Source of the DNA: Paramecium sonneborni
Lineage: Eukaryota; Ciliophora; Oligohymenophorea; Peniculida; Parameciidae
Reading direction: 5' to 3'
Assembly (NCBI GenBank): GCA_905182985.1
Contig: CAJJDN010000060.1
Coordinates: 253,481-317,480 of the forward strand
Length of the DNA stretch: 64,000 nucleotides
The translations under genes were made by a program, and so were the position numbers. Positions 25,009-37,269 of the stretch are shown here, in pieces; the first letter of the stretch is position 1; each line of letters opens with the position of its first letter. Under the pieces are notes generated by a model, which ran no database searches, had not been told where the DNA came from, and saw only the letters and a list, made by a program, of their open reading frames with translations.

Positions 25009-26214
25009 CTTACTTAATTATGAAAATCTTCTATACTTTACCATTATGTTTAAATTATCAATTCCTTTATAGGCTTTTTTTGATTACTAAAAATAAAAAT
25101 GTGTATACAAAGGGAATTCCATTAATAAGAGAATAATAATAATTATTAAAATTATCTTAATATTTTCTAAATTTTAGTAAATTTTATTTACAGGTTCTTA
25201 ATAAATATTGCCTCAAATAATTGTTCTTTAATATTAGAATGTAAGATTAGTTTAGAAAATACTATGTTTTCTTATAGTTTTAATGAGTTTCATTAATTTA
25301 AAAAATAAATTAGGAAAATCAAAACCTCAATTGCTTTGATAAATGATCTTAATAGATATCATAAAACTATTAATAAAAGTAATTTTCAAATATGTACTGC
25401 CAATTCTATTTACATCGTTTATTATTTATGAATGGCCAAACTTGAATGCCAATCAGGCCAGAATTTTAATGAGTATAAATGTAGTGTTGATAGTAAGGCT
25501 AGAAAATTGTTTTGCATTTTATAGGTTTTTATTTGTAGTAAAGTAGATTCTATAAACAGAAAAGTAGATTTGAATATGAAATGACAATTTTTTTAGCAAC
25601 TGTGAAAGTTGTGAATTCATTCCAAGCTCAGCCTGCCAGTGAATCAATTTACATTATAGTACATTACACAATTAATAGATTTGTGAATGGGTTTTCGATT
25701 TGTTTCTACTATCCAATGCTCTTTGTTATGCTTTCTCTTTTTGCACAATTATAATTTTTGTTCTTATAGTGATTTTTGGACTTATTAGAGGAGAGATTCC
25801 TATTGTAAACAGAGCATTATCTCCAGAAGAACTTTAGAGATTGACACGAAAACCATGGGTTGAATATCAAGTCTAATAATAAGAAGATTGTCCTATTTGT
25901 TTGTGTTAATTAGAATAAATGGAGATAGTCGTACAATTACCTAAATGCAACCATTATTTTCATGATACTTGCATTGATGAATGGCTTAATACAAAACCTT
26001 TATGTCCATCCTGTAGAAATAATGTCAGAATTGCATTACTAAATGATTGATTATTATTAATAATTTATGAAGTCAACAGAATATAAATACACTACAACTT
26101 GGTTGAGACCAAGATCAAAGAATCTCTATCAAATAATACTTGAACATCAATAAAGGGATGTATTTAATTAATAAATCTTGACTGCTTCTTGTCTATAGAC
26201 TCCAGCCAAATATT
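25009..26214. repeat. copy 2 of 1206-bp identical duplication flanking N 25008
   Basis: Second copy of 23802-25007. This copy continues into unique sequence at 26215 and carries the uninterrupted downstream gene, so it is the one to keep at the right-hand side. Confidence 0.9.
25343..26050 (+). CDS. membrane RING-H2 finger protein (second assembly copy)
   Basis: Identical to the gene at 24136-24843, including both introns, shifted by 1207. Not an independent paralogue: a true recent duplication would not be expected to coincide exactly with an N-marked contig joint. Confidence 0.8.
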
Positions 26215-26693
26215 AATAGGAAGAATCTCAAATGGACATCCTTAATCAAATAAATTCATTTGAATAAATTTCAGATTTAGACATTCAAAAACTTATTAAT
26301 CCTATACATTTATTTGAATCTTCTATTTCAGAAATTCAAATGAATGAGTCTGTCAGCAATTTAGTCAATTACTAAAAAAAAGAAATTTTACAAGAACTAA
26401 ATAAATATCTAGCTAATCTTAACATCGTTAATCTTATTACCAAATATAGAAAATTAGAATCAGGATTTGCCTTCATTATTAGATTACAACAAAATTAATC
26501 TATTTAATTAATTTTAAACTAAAATTGTTAATTGAAATTTGCAATTAGACATTAATACCATAACATATTATGCAAATCAACACATACCTAAAGAATTCTA
26601 AAACCAAAAACATTAAATATCATTCTAAAATAGGTCACTATTCAGAATGTTGGAAATTAGTCTGTTCCAATCTGTTTTTACATCCATTCATGA
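26067..26693 (+). CDS. unknown 208-aa protein
   Basis: An intronless frame of exactly 209 codons starting 16 bp after the RING-H2 stop. The protein begins MKSTEYKYTTTWLRPRSKNL. The middle (residues 70-140) is helical and acidic (HLFESSISEIQMNESVSNLV, then KEILQELNKYLANLNIVNLI). The last 60 residues are basic and His-rich. No domain recognised, no signal peptide or membrane segment. The long open frame with TGA as the only stop and the clear coding composition in the middle support it; the C-terminal third is less convincing and might hide an intron. Confidence 0.55.
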
Positions 26694-27526
26694 TTCATTT
26701 TATTATTATTATTATTATTATTTATTTCATTAATTATATTAAATTATAGTTAATGTTTCATGATAATATTTAATCAATTTTATTTTATTCATCTAATTAA
26801 ATTTCCAAGAATATAGACCGACTTTAATTTTTGAAATCCTAAGTAATTCCTTTTTAGGAATTCAGACTAATAGTATTCTTCAAGTTATTGTGCCTTATAT
26901 TTTCTATTCATTAAAGTTTTGTTATGAGGCTATAAATTAGTACGTTAAAACTAATTACACAGACTTCGCACAACTTTTCAGTTTTCATTCAATATCTTAT
27001 TTGCTTCTAATTTGTGATTTAAATGTTAATTTGAGAATCATAGCTAAAAATTCTAAGAATGCTAGCTAACACTTCTAAGAATCAAAACCGAAAATTTATC
27101 AAAGGATTTAGAAAATTTTTATTTAATAGATCGATTAATCAAAGAAATTCATTTCTGCATCTTGGACTGAATTAAATTTAAAAGTATTATAAAGTATTTC
27201 TTCAATTTAATCCTCAAATAATAATTAATAAAACTTTTTATAAGAAGTAACCTTAAAAAGATCTTGAATTTAAATACTATAAGATACGATATCTTAAATG
27301 AAAATAAATAAAAATATTAAATTTAATCTAAAAATTTGAATACTCAAAACAATGTTTTATAGAAATTATAAAATATATAATTATTTAGATTATAAAATTT
27401 ACTAAAGTAAAATTTTAGCAATGATATATTGATGTATAAACCTCAAGAGTAGAAGGTTAGAGAATATGATGATGTTTGTTTATATATTTTTATATATTAT
27501 ATATATATATATATGATATACCTCCT
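26694..27526. other. intergenic, no gene seen
   Basis: About 0.8 kb of AT-rich DNA between two convergent genes, unusually long for this scaffold. A (TTA) run at 26701-26722 and a TA dinucleotide run near 27494-27514 are the only structure visible. Confidence 0.55.
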
Positions 27527-28373
27527 TCATTTGGGTCCTTCTTCATCTTCTAATTCAGAAGTCCAAAGAGTGAGGTTGTCTCTAATTAATTGCATAATTG
27601 TGGTGGCATCCTTATATTATGATTCTTCGATTTATTCGATATCAGCAATAGCATCATCGAAAGCCTTGAAGATATTTTGTAAATAAATACTTGTTTAGCT
27701 AAACTGCATGCCTTTGTTGGGTCGTTCAAGACTTCATAGTAGAAAACAGAGAAGTTGAGAGCAAGACCTAATCTAATTGGATTTGTGGTTTTAAGCTCTG
27801 AATTAGCAACATTTGAAGCTTGTTAGTAAGCTTCTAATGCTCCATCAGCAGCATGTTTATGTTGGTCTCCGCTTGAATATTCTGAAATGTATCTATGATA
27901 ATCTCCCTTCATCTTGAAATAAAAGACTTTAGCTTCTGAATTTGTAGCTGTCCTGATAAGTGAAGTGTCAATGAGGTTGAGTACATCATTACAAAATCCA
28001 TTCAATTCTTATTCAATTTTTTTCTTGTAAGATCTAATTAAGGCAAGGTTTCTTTGACTTGCTGGATTTGTTTGAGCCTACAATAATTATATATAAAGAT
28101 GATTTAATATAAGGTATAAGTTTTTTGAATTAATAAAAAATGAGATTTCTGTACCTTTCCTTCTTCTTTGTTCTCAATACTAGAAAGGACTCTCCATGCT
28201 GTTCTTCTTCCTCCAATACTGTTTTTGTAAGCAACAGAGAGCAAGTTTCTCTCTTCTACTGACAATTCTTGTCCAACACCAACTAATTGTTTGATGTAGT
28301 TAACCATGTCCTCAAATCTCTCTGTTTACTCTGTGAGTCTGGCCATGTAAAGCAATTCGTCTCTGCTGCTCAT
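27527..28373 (-). CDS. 14-3-3 protein
   Basis: With introns of 26 and 77 nt the frame is exactly 248 codons (247 aa), the normal length of the family. Start [20 protein letters not shown]. The first signature [10 protein letters not shown] and the second, [15 protein letters not shown], are both intact, as is the basic groove ([18 protein letters not shown]). It ends EDEEGPK. 14-3-3 dimers bind phosphoserine/threonine motifs in many partners and act in the cytosol on signalling and cell-cycle proteins. The 77-nt intron at 28078-28154 is far longer than the others here; the frame and family length both require it. Confidence 0.96.
28078..28154 (-). other. 77-nt intron in the 14-3-3 gene
   Basis: Begins GTACAG and ends TTGTAG on the minus strand, between KEEGK and AQTNPASQ. 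No earlier AG lets the frame continue. Most other introns placed in this window are 19-35 nt. Confidence 0.8.
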
Positions 28374-28942
28374 CACAAAAAATAAATAAAAAATTCAAAT
28401 TTAGTTAAGAGTTACCAAGTTTATAAACCCCCCCTTCTCTTTAATAAAATATTCAATTTTTAATATATTCCCCCAATTATTTTATTTATAGTAATATAAA
28501 ATTTTTCAATACTCTTATATTTTTACTTTCTAACATTCAAACTTTTGGGATTTAAATCTCCCTAAAATAATTAACATCTTGATGGGGTACAAATCAAAAT
28601 TCAACTTTAATCAGTTAAATGTATTATTTTATTTAACATCAAAAATTGATATCAAATATTAAATTCCTGAATCCTAATCGTTTAAAATTCATCAAATTTT
28701 AAAGTAGTGATTTCTATTGAGAAATTTTAAGGAATATGGATTAAAGTTTTAAATATTATTAATTAAATAGGTTTATTATTATATATTAATTATTAAATAT
28801 TATTACACATTATTGATTTAATTGAATATACAAAAATTTGATGAATAATTAATTTATTCCATAAAAAGGCAAATTTTATATAGAACACTGCTATTGAAGA
28901 GTTTGATTTTATAGAAATATGTATTAAATAAATTACTAAATC
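28374..28942. other. intergenic, divergent promoters
   Basis: About 0.57 kb between the start codons of the 14-3-3 and ABCA genes. A run of seven C at 28428-28434 stands out in the AT-rich background. No gene seen. Confidence 0.5.
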
Positions 28943-31900
28943 ATGTCTCACTTAACAGCCTTACTAAGAAAGAACTACATATTATGGAAAAGAAATTGTT
29001 GTTGTTCTGTATGCGAAATATTACTTCCACTATTTTTCATCGGCCTATTGTTGACTATCAGGTAAATATTTAACATAAAAAATAGAGTACAAGTAGAAAT
29101 TGATGATATAGCTGAATCATCTTATTTAAAAGTAGAAAAAGATTCCGATCTTCCTAGAGTGATTGCACCAAATTTGATTAATTTTCCAAAGAATCCTAAT
29201 TAAGACACTGAGAAATTGCTAAGCTCGCTTCCTTAGTTAAAGTAAGAGTTTCAGTTATAGTTAAGGAATTGTATAGATAATTCAGATTATCAGGGAGCCT
29301 CATACAGAAATGGATTAATAGGTATTGGACCAGAAGAGAATGAAGTGGCTTAAAAATTATCAACTTACTTTGTTGATTATTATGGATATGAAGTGAAATG
29401 GTTCGAAAATAATGAGGAAATAGATAATTATGTTAGATCAGAGGGATATAATAAGTTAGAAAATTACAGAGGACTCTGCTTGGCAATAATATTTGAAAGA
29501 GATGATTTTGCATAGATGAATTTTAGTTATACTTTAAGATTCAACACTTCAGATTCAACTGACTATATAGAGTATCCTCTAAATAGAAAGGATAAGATAA
29601 ATTCATTTAAATAGTAAATATTTGTGAATATATTATTAGTGAGGATTAAGAAATCACATATTTATTTTATAAGAATGGATTTTTAACAATTCAAAATTGG
29701 ATTGATAATTTAATTATTCAATAATATGATCCATAAATAAGTATAGAACCAACTTTAAGTCATGTGAGATCAAGAGATCATATAGAAGATAAGTTTCCAG
29801 AATTTGTAAATGGAGCATATGGAATCTATTTGGCATTACCTTTGATGATTGTATTTTTAAGAATGACACATGGAATTATTTATGAGAAAGAGAAGAAGTT
29901 AAGAGAGGGAATGAAAATTATGGGATTAAGTAATACTTAATTTTATTTATCATGGATAATTCAATATGTAATAATCTATGGAATAATAGCAGCATTGGCA
30001 ACAGCAATACTAAGTAAATTTATATAAATAATATTTTTAGAAAGTATGATATTTGTTGAATCTGGTTGGGGATTTGTATTTTTAAATTATTACTTGTTTT
30101 GCTTGGTTTTAATTGTTTAATCACTTTTTTTGTCAGTATTTTTCTCATAAGCTTTAACAGGACTTATTGTTTCAATAGTTTGGTATTTACTTATGTTTTT
30201 AATGTTGAACTTGGTACCTGGAAATGCTATTCCAAGCAGAAGTTAATATTGGGGGGTATCATTTTCAAGCCAAGCTTCCTTATCATTTTCATTTGGTGTC
30301 ATTACATTAATGGAATCATAAGGAAATGGATTCGATGGATCGAATTTAACAACCACTATCAATAATTATAGTATTTCTATAGCTTGGACTTGGCATCTAA
30401 TCAATATTATTGCATATTTGATTTTAGCCATATATTTAGATTAAGTATTTCCAAATGAATGGGGAGTTAAGAAACATCCATTATTTTTCATTAGTTGGAT
30501 ATGGGAAAAAAACAGAATGGATAGAGTAAGTCATTCATCAATGGTTTTGGAAAGAATGAACACACATGATGATAAATTTGAAGAAGTTGAATAAGCTTTA
30601 AAAGAATAAGAATTAAAAAATGAAGCACTTATTATTAAAGGATTATATAGAACATATCCTAATGGCAAATAGGCTGTTAGTAATCTCAATTTATCTATGT
30701 ACTAAGGATAGATATTTGCATTATTAGGGCATAATGGTGCTGGTAAGACATCAACTATCTCTATGCTCACTGGATTATTGGAAATTACAAAAGGAGATGT
30801 TATTGGTTATGGCTTTGATGTCAAATCCTAATTATCAGAACTTAGAAAAATTATGGGAGTATGTCCTTAGCATGATATCCTTTTTGATAATCTTACAGTG
30901 AAAGAACATTTGGAATTGTTTGCTTAATTCAAAGGAATGAAATCAAGTGAAATTTCTGATTAGATAACTAAAATTATAGCTGATGTTGATTTGACTGATA
31001 AAACAGATTATTTAAGCAAAAATTTATCTGGTGGTTAAAAACGAAGATTATCAGTTGCTATAGCATTTATTGGAAATTCAAAGTTAGTATATTTAGATGA
31101 ACCTACTTCAGGAATGGACACAAGTGCAAGAAGATATATTTGGGAAATGTTAAAGAATTACAAAGATAATAGAATTATTGTATTAACAACTCATTTTATG
31201 GATGAAGCAGATTTCTTAGGTGATAGAATTGGTATTATGGGTGAAGGTAAATTACTATGTTCCGGAAGCAGTGTATTTTTAAAAAATAGGTTTGGAGTAG
31301 GATATAATTTAACTTTAGTAAAAGATAGTACATAGGATGATTCATAATAAATTATAGATAATATAACAAAATACATTAGCACTGCAAGTGTTTTATCAAA
31401 TGTTTCAGCTGAAGTAGTAATGTAATTGCCAATAGACTCAGTCGATAAATTCCCAAATTTATTTGAATATTTAGATAAAAATATGAAAAGTTTACATATA
31501 GCCACATATGGTATTAGCATAACAACATTAGAAGAAGTCTTTTTAAAAGTAGCAAAGATAGGAGCTGGACATGAACAGGTAGATGATGTATAAAATAAAG
31601 AGAAGAATGATGAGATAGATTAAAATGTAGATTTAAACATTCAAAAAATTGAAGGGTGTTTTTAAACTTTCTTTTTACATTTGCTTGCATTAATGTAAAA
31701 GAGATTTAGAATATTCAAAAGGGATACAAGAGGATTAATTTGTGAAATATTTGTACCAATTTTAGTAGTAATATGTGGATTAGCAATAATGACTGTAAAA
31801 TGGATGAAAGATGATGATTTAGCTATCATTACACCATAGAATCTATATGATGATTAAAAATTATAATTGTTTTGGGGAGGAGATTAAACAGGTTTGGATT

Positions 31901-34212
31901 TAATGTAATATTTTTCGACTGATGATTGGAATATTGAAAAACTATCTTCAAATATAGAATAAGCAGATAAAGAATACTTTGATTAATTTGGATTAAGAGA
32001 TAGTCCAGGATGGTACTTCATTAATTAATTGATTGGATCTACATACTAATATTGGTTTTTATAAAATTCAGTGTTTGTATAAAGTTCTCCACTTTTATTA
32101 AATTAGATGAATTAAGCAATTTTAAGGAAAGTTACAAATACAGCAACAGCTAAACTAGAATTAGCATTTTATCCATTCCCATAAACTCATAATGAAAAAA
32201 GTATTGATTAATCAGTAGCAGGATATTTATCAGCTTTTATATTTTCAATAGGTTTTGCATTTATTCCAGCATCAATCATATCATTCATAGTAAAAGAAAG
32301 AGAAATCAATATAAAACATTAGTAATTGGTATCTGGAGTATCAGTATTAGCTTATTGGGCAAGTAATTGGATTATTGATATTGTAAAACATTTGATACCA
32401 GCAATTGTAAGTGCATTAATGGTATTAGCATTTGATATTGATGCCTTAATTTCAGATGGTAATTATGGAGCAGTATTTTTATTCTTTATTTTATATGGAT
32501 GGGCTATTATACCTTTTAGTTATGTATTAAGTTTTTTTTTTAGAGTACCTGGAAATTCATTATTATCATCTTTTTTCATTCATCTTGTATTTGGATCAAT
32601 TATTAGTATTGTTATTTACGTATTCTTTTTAATTGAATCGACTAGAGATGCTGCTTCATATTTAGTTTGGATTTTTAGACCTATCCCCTCATTCTCTTTT
32701 GCTTTAGGATTATTGAGAACAAGTCTTAAATAATTCTTTGAATTAATATTCTAAAATTCAATTACACCACCTAATACTTTTGCCATGAGAGTTGCAGGTG
32801 AAGATTTACTTGTACTTGCAATCAGTGGAATGGGTTATATGATAATCGTATTTATTTTGGAATTCTTTGAAGATAATGGTTCATTATAAAAATTAGGATC
32901 TAATGAAGCATCTATACCCTATAATCCAAAAATACTTGATGATGATGTTGAAAAAGAATAATAACTTTGTTAAAATTATAAACCGTAAGAATAAGCAATT
33001 CTAGTTAGAAATCTTAGAAAAGTTTTTATGTTAGAAAAAAAGTAACATAAAGTTGCTGTTGACAATATTTCATTTTCTGTTGCTAATGGAGAAGTATTCA
33101 GTTTATTAGGTGTTAATGGTGCTGGTAAAACTACTACTTTCAAAATATTATCAGGAGAATTAAAACCCACTTCTGGATTAGCTTATGTTGCTGGAAATAG
33201 TGTTATTGATTAAATTCAAGATGCTAGGAAAAATATTGGATATTGTCCATAATTTGATGCATTATTAGATAATCTAACTGTTTCAGAACATTTAGAATTG
33301 TTTGCCAAAATTAAAGGAATTTCTAATGCACATCTCCATGAATTAGTTGAAAAAAAAATGGTTGAAATGGATCTTAAAAGATTTGAATCTGTTGAGGCTG
33401 GATAATTATCAGGAGGTAACAAAAGAAAATTATCAGTTGCTATTGCTATGATTGGAAATCCACCTATCGTATTTCTTGATGAACCATCAACCGGTATGGA
33501 TCCAGAAGCTAGAAGATTCATGTGGAATGTTATTTCTAGAATCTCTACTTAAAGAAAATAAAGCTCAATCATTTTAACTACCCATTCTATGGAAGAAGCT
33601 GAAGCATTATCTACTAAAATTGCTATTCAAGTAGATGGTAATTTAAGATGTTTTGGTACTGTTTAACATGTTAAAAATAAATATGGTTAAGGATATGAAG
33701 TTGAAATTAAATTAAAAAAACCTTAAATTAATATACTAGATTAACTTATCAATGAAATGGGATTGAGTAGAGGAATTAAACTTAATTAGTCAGCAACTCT
33801 TAGTTCTTTGTAAAAAATCAATTAAGCACAATTAATGAATTTAATCCAACCTAAAGAATCAGGATCACATTTGTATAATGATTTAAATAGACATGGAATT
33901 AGTGTTGAAACATTAGCAGAATATATTCTTGTTGAATAGAATGGAAAGCAATTATTGGACTTTATACAATAACAACTTGGATAATACGAAGTCATTGAAC
34001 ACTTCTAAACATTTTATAGAATTAGATTACTATCCAATATTTCTGCTGGAAAATTGTTTTCAGCTTTTGAAAAAAATAAATAACAATTGTCTATTTCTTA
34101 ATACTCTATTAAATAAGCCTCCATTGAATAAATATTTAACATTTTTGCAAAACAAGACTTATAATCAAAGGATCAAAAATAAGAGTAGGTTCAAATTTAA
34201 GTTTAATCATGA
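28943..34212 (+). CDS. full-length ABCA-family ABC transporter
   Basis: Two introns (29062-29085, 24 nt; near 29614, 26 nt) give exactly 1740 codons (1739 aa). Architecture TMD1-NBD1-TMD2-NBD2. Each TMD starts with one helix ([27 protein letters not shown]), then a large lumenal or extracellular loop, then five or so helices. NBD1: [36 protein letters not shown]2: [34 protein letters not shown]. All catalytic motifs are intact in both. The helix-loop-helix topology and the EPTSGMD form are typical of ABCA lipid transporters. The last 100 residues form a Gln-rich tail. The substrate is probably a lipid by family; subcellular site unknown. Confidence 0.95.
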
Positions 34213-34294
34213 TTAAATATTGTTTTTTATATCAAATTTATTAATAAATTTTTTAAATTTAAGCATTTCTTATTTATTCAAGTTATTTTCAATC

Positions 34295-35407
34295 TCAAAT
34301 ACTCTATTTCAATTAAAATGGATAATTAATACATTAATTATAAAAATATTAGGTTGGATCAAATAAGTTTCCATACTATAACATATATTGTGAAACATAT
34401 TTAGAATAAACAAAATAGATTTAAAAATAGGCTTAAGTTTAATATGATGACCAATATTCTTAAGTTTAAAATTAGCTTTCTGGAATTTTAGAAATATAAT
34501 TTCCGATGAATTTTGAAAAACCTTTGTTCTCATTAAAAAAACTGTTTTATGGTTATTCCTTGTTTATATATGTTTCAATTTCAGATTTCCGTTTTCTGAT
34601 CACAAATAACTTTTTTTTCAATTATATTCTTTTAATAATTCTTTTTTCTTCTAACTCCCTGAAAATTTAATTACCAATATGCTTCTTGGGCTTATTTTAT
34701 TTTTGAATTAAAGGCTTTCCTTTTAACTCTAAATATTATGAACTAATTGTAAAATTATATCAATACTTAGCATCAACTAATACTTAAATCAACTATTTTA
34801 TTTTTTGAATTTCATCATAATCTATTTAGATATTTTCTTCCTTTTGTATAAATTAATATTTAGTTATCAATTATTTTAATTAAAGACGTACTTCTTCTTT
34901 AAAAACCATTTATTATTCTTGATTTCTTTCCAAATAAATACTCATTAAAATGCTTGGCTTAATGGATTTTAGCATTTGAGAAGCTAAATTAGAATATTAT
35001 TTCATTTACGTTTTAAGATGCCAACTTACTTGCTCAATCTTCTTAGTACTCTCCTAATAGTAGCATAAAAGTAGTTTTTGCAAATCAGTTCTGAACGATT
35101 TCTCATCTTTACTGTAATTTTGGTCCAGCAATTTCCAAAAAGTTTTTATAATGAAAATAATTTTTGTTCTTCTTCTCTAGTCCATTCAGTTTTATTTAAA
35201 CAAGGTTTTAGAATATTTTGGTACCTCTCTCTACAAGCTGCTGCAGTTCTTATTTTTCCTTATGATATCTATTGCTGATGTAGTTGCTCTGCGATCTTTT
35301 TCCATTTATCGCCATAAATTTTGTATAATTCTTATAGTATTTAGTCTTCCTATAAATATATTTATAAGAATTACATCTTAACTCCAGCTCTTACGATATT
35401 CCTTCAT
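34295..35407 (-). CDS. two-repeat Myb/SANT DNA-binding protein
   Basis: Introns of 25, 26 and 24 nt give exactly 346 codons (345 aa). Two Myb repeats at the N-terminus: SWSQDEDQILQELYKIYGDK with W in KWKKIAEQL (about 7-60), and EWTREEEQKLFSLQKLFGNC with W in CWTKITVKMRNRSE (about 72-122). Tryptophan spacing fits R2R3-type repeats. The remainder has a basic helical stretch and a Gln/Tyr-rich C-terminus with no known domain. A transcription or chromatin factor is likely. Convergent with the ABC transporter, 82 bp between stops. Confidence 0.8.
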
Positions 35408-35617
35408 AATTATAACTCTTGCTTTTTGCTTATTTTTTATAAATTTAATTCATTGAGGATATTTAATCATTTATTTAACTGCATTTTAATTCAGTAATTT
35501 TAGTTAATTAATTTTTATTCATATTTTTAATAAAGCTTATAAGAACTTATTTATTATTTTTGTATTAGAAATAAGATGAATGTGATTAGGAAAATATTAT
35601 TAATAAATCAAAATTTA

Positions 35618-37119
35618 TCATATTTCTATTGACATGTTTGTAAATCTTCCAATTTACTGTTCCTTTTTAATTTAACAGAATCCTAGGCGACTCATCAACA
35701 ATAAGTCATAAAAGCTCTTGGCTTTATTTTCTTCTTATCTAAATTTAAAATACTAAATATAAAATTAAAAATTAACATTTATTGAACTAATAACTTTGTC
35801 TTTTGTAAATTCGTTCCTTAAATCTTAAATCAATCTTTTATATAATTGATACTCAATGGTTTCAATATTGATATCCTTTGAGTATCTATGTGAATTAATA
35901 GGTTCAAATTCAGATATTTCTGCTTAATAATCAAAACTATTAATTTCTTAAAACTAATTATTAGAATTATCAATAGTAGTCATTCCTTAAATTTTAGAAA
36001 AAGAAGAGATAGGTAAGTTTTTACTAAATAAAATAATAATTAATACTTGTTAATAATAGTTTAATTAAGTGGTATCTCATATTGATTAATCATATGAATT
36101 AAATCATCTTGTTTAGACCAAAATTCAGGTTAAAGATTCATGAGTTCCATTTTCATTTATAGATCATCAATCTAATCTTAATATTTAATAAACTCTTCTA
36201 AATTTCTTTAATAACTTTCATGAAGAACTCTATCCTTATCTTGTAGATCTAATTATTTAGAAAGTGTATTTTATTATTTTTTTGTATTTCTTTTACTCTT
36301 ATCATTAAAATTAGTTTGATTTATTGCTTATTAGTTTTAATCAAAACTGATTCCAAATTCCTCCAAAGCTTTCATAATATTTCCATGTTTGACTTCAACT
36401 CTTGTATCCATAATTTGATCTTCTTCATCTGAATTTTAAAATTAAAAATGTTCTTCTTCTATCTCATTATCTGCATCATTTACAATAATTTATGGTAATA
36501 ATGGAGTATCTTTAGAAGAGACTTGAGAATTCTCTTTTTAATTTCTTCTATTATTTAGAATCTCTTTTAAGGATTGTTTTTCAATAGATTATACATCTTT
36601 AAGAATAAAATTCGCAGTTCCAAAACCATTTGAACTATCAGTGTCTTCCTTTCTTAAATATAGATTAATATCAAATGGATTTTTTTAAGAATCCAATTAT
36701 AATCGTTCAGCACTTGCTATATTTCTTGGGTTATCTCTTGAACTGTTTGAATGTTCTTATAATTCAGTGATTGCTTCTTTTTATTAGTTTAACTTTGGCT
36801 TTGTTTATTTATTTTTTGAGCGGGCATCTTTTTTTTCGACTTCAACAAAGTTTTCCTTATTCATCATTGAAGTCTATAAATTGATGATTTCTTATCTTAA
36901 GAGTTAATATTATTTTAAATAAACCATTGCCAATCCATGTAAATAATTTGTACATTCTCTAAATGAAGTTCCCTCTTTAACCAAGTTAATACATTAATTA
37001 ATGATTTTCTCAAGATTCATTTATTGTAGCTATAATTTAGACAATTTACCTCCCATATTGGAAATTTAACTGATTTTGTTGAATTATGAAGTATTAATAA
37101 CATCTTCTTCTTCAATCAT
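35618..37119 (-). CDS. kleisin-like protein, possible condensin II CAP-H2 homologue
   Basis: One 23-nt intron near 36040 gives exactly 493 codons (492 aa). The N-terminal 80 residues (LVKEGTSFRECTNYLHGLAM, then VYLKQYQLLRQEIINLQ) follow the pattern of the CAP-H2 N-terminal helical domain. The middle is acidic and disordered with a coiled coil (about 290-360). The C-terminus (ENKAKSFYDLLLMSRLGFCQ, then IKKEQQIGRF) resembles the winged-helix end of kleisins, which bind the SMC head. CAP-H2 would link SMC2/SMC4 in condensin II. These are pattern resemblances by eye, not alignments; an unrelated nuclear protein remains possible. Confidence 0.42.
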
Positions 37120-37269
37120 TTATTAAATTTGAAAATGTGTTTGTTATATTTAGTTTAATTATTACATAAGAAGTGTTTAGATATTAATCTAAATGTGTAA
37201 GATATTAATAATATATTTAATAGCATAATAAAACTGTTGATTGTAAATATTTAAGAATATAAATTTATA

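Noticed and set aside
23802..26214. True tandem gene duplication of the RING-H2 gene
   Set aside because: Copies appear identical across coding and non-coding DNA, the boundary is exactly an N, and the same pattern recurs at all other Ns in the window.
27494..27514. TA-rich dinucleotide run as a possible excision (IES) boundary or telomere-addition site
   Set aside because: It is a simple AT microsatellite. I see no TA-bounded inserted segment interrupting a gene and no CCCCAA/CCCAAA telomere repeats anywhere in the window.
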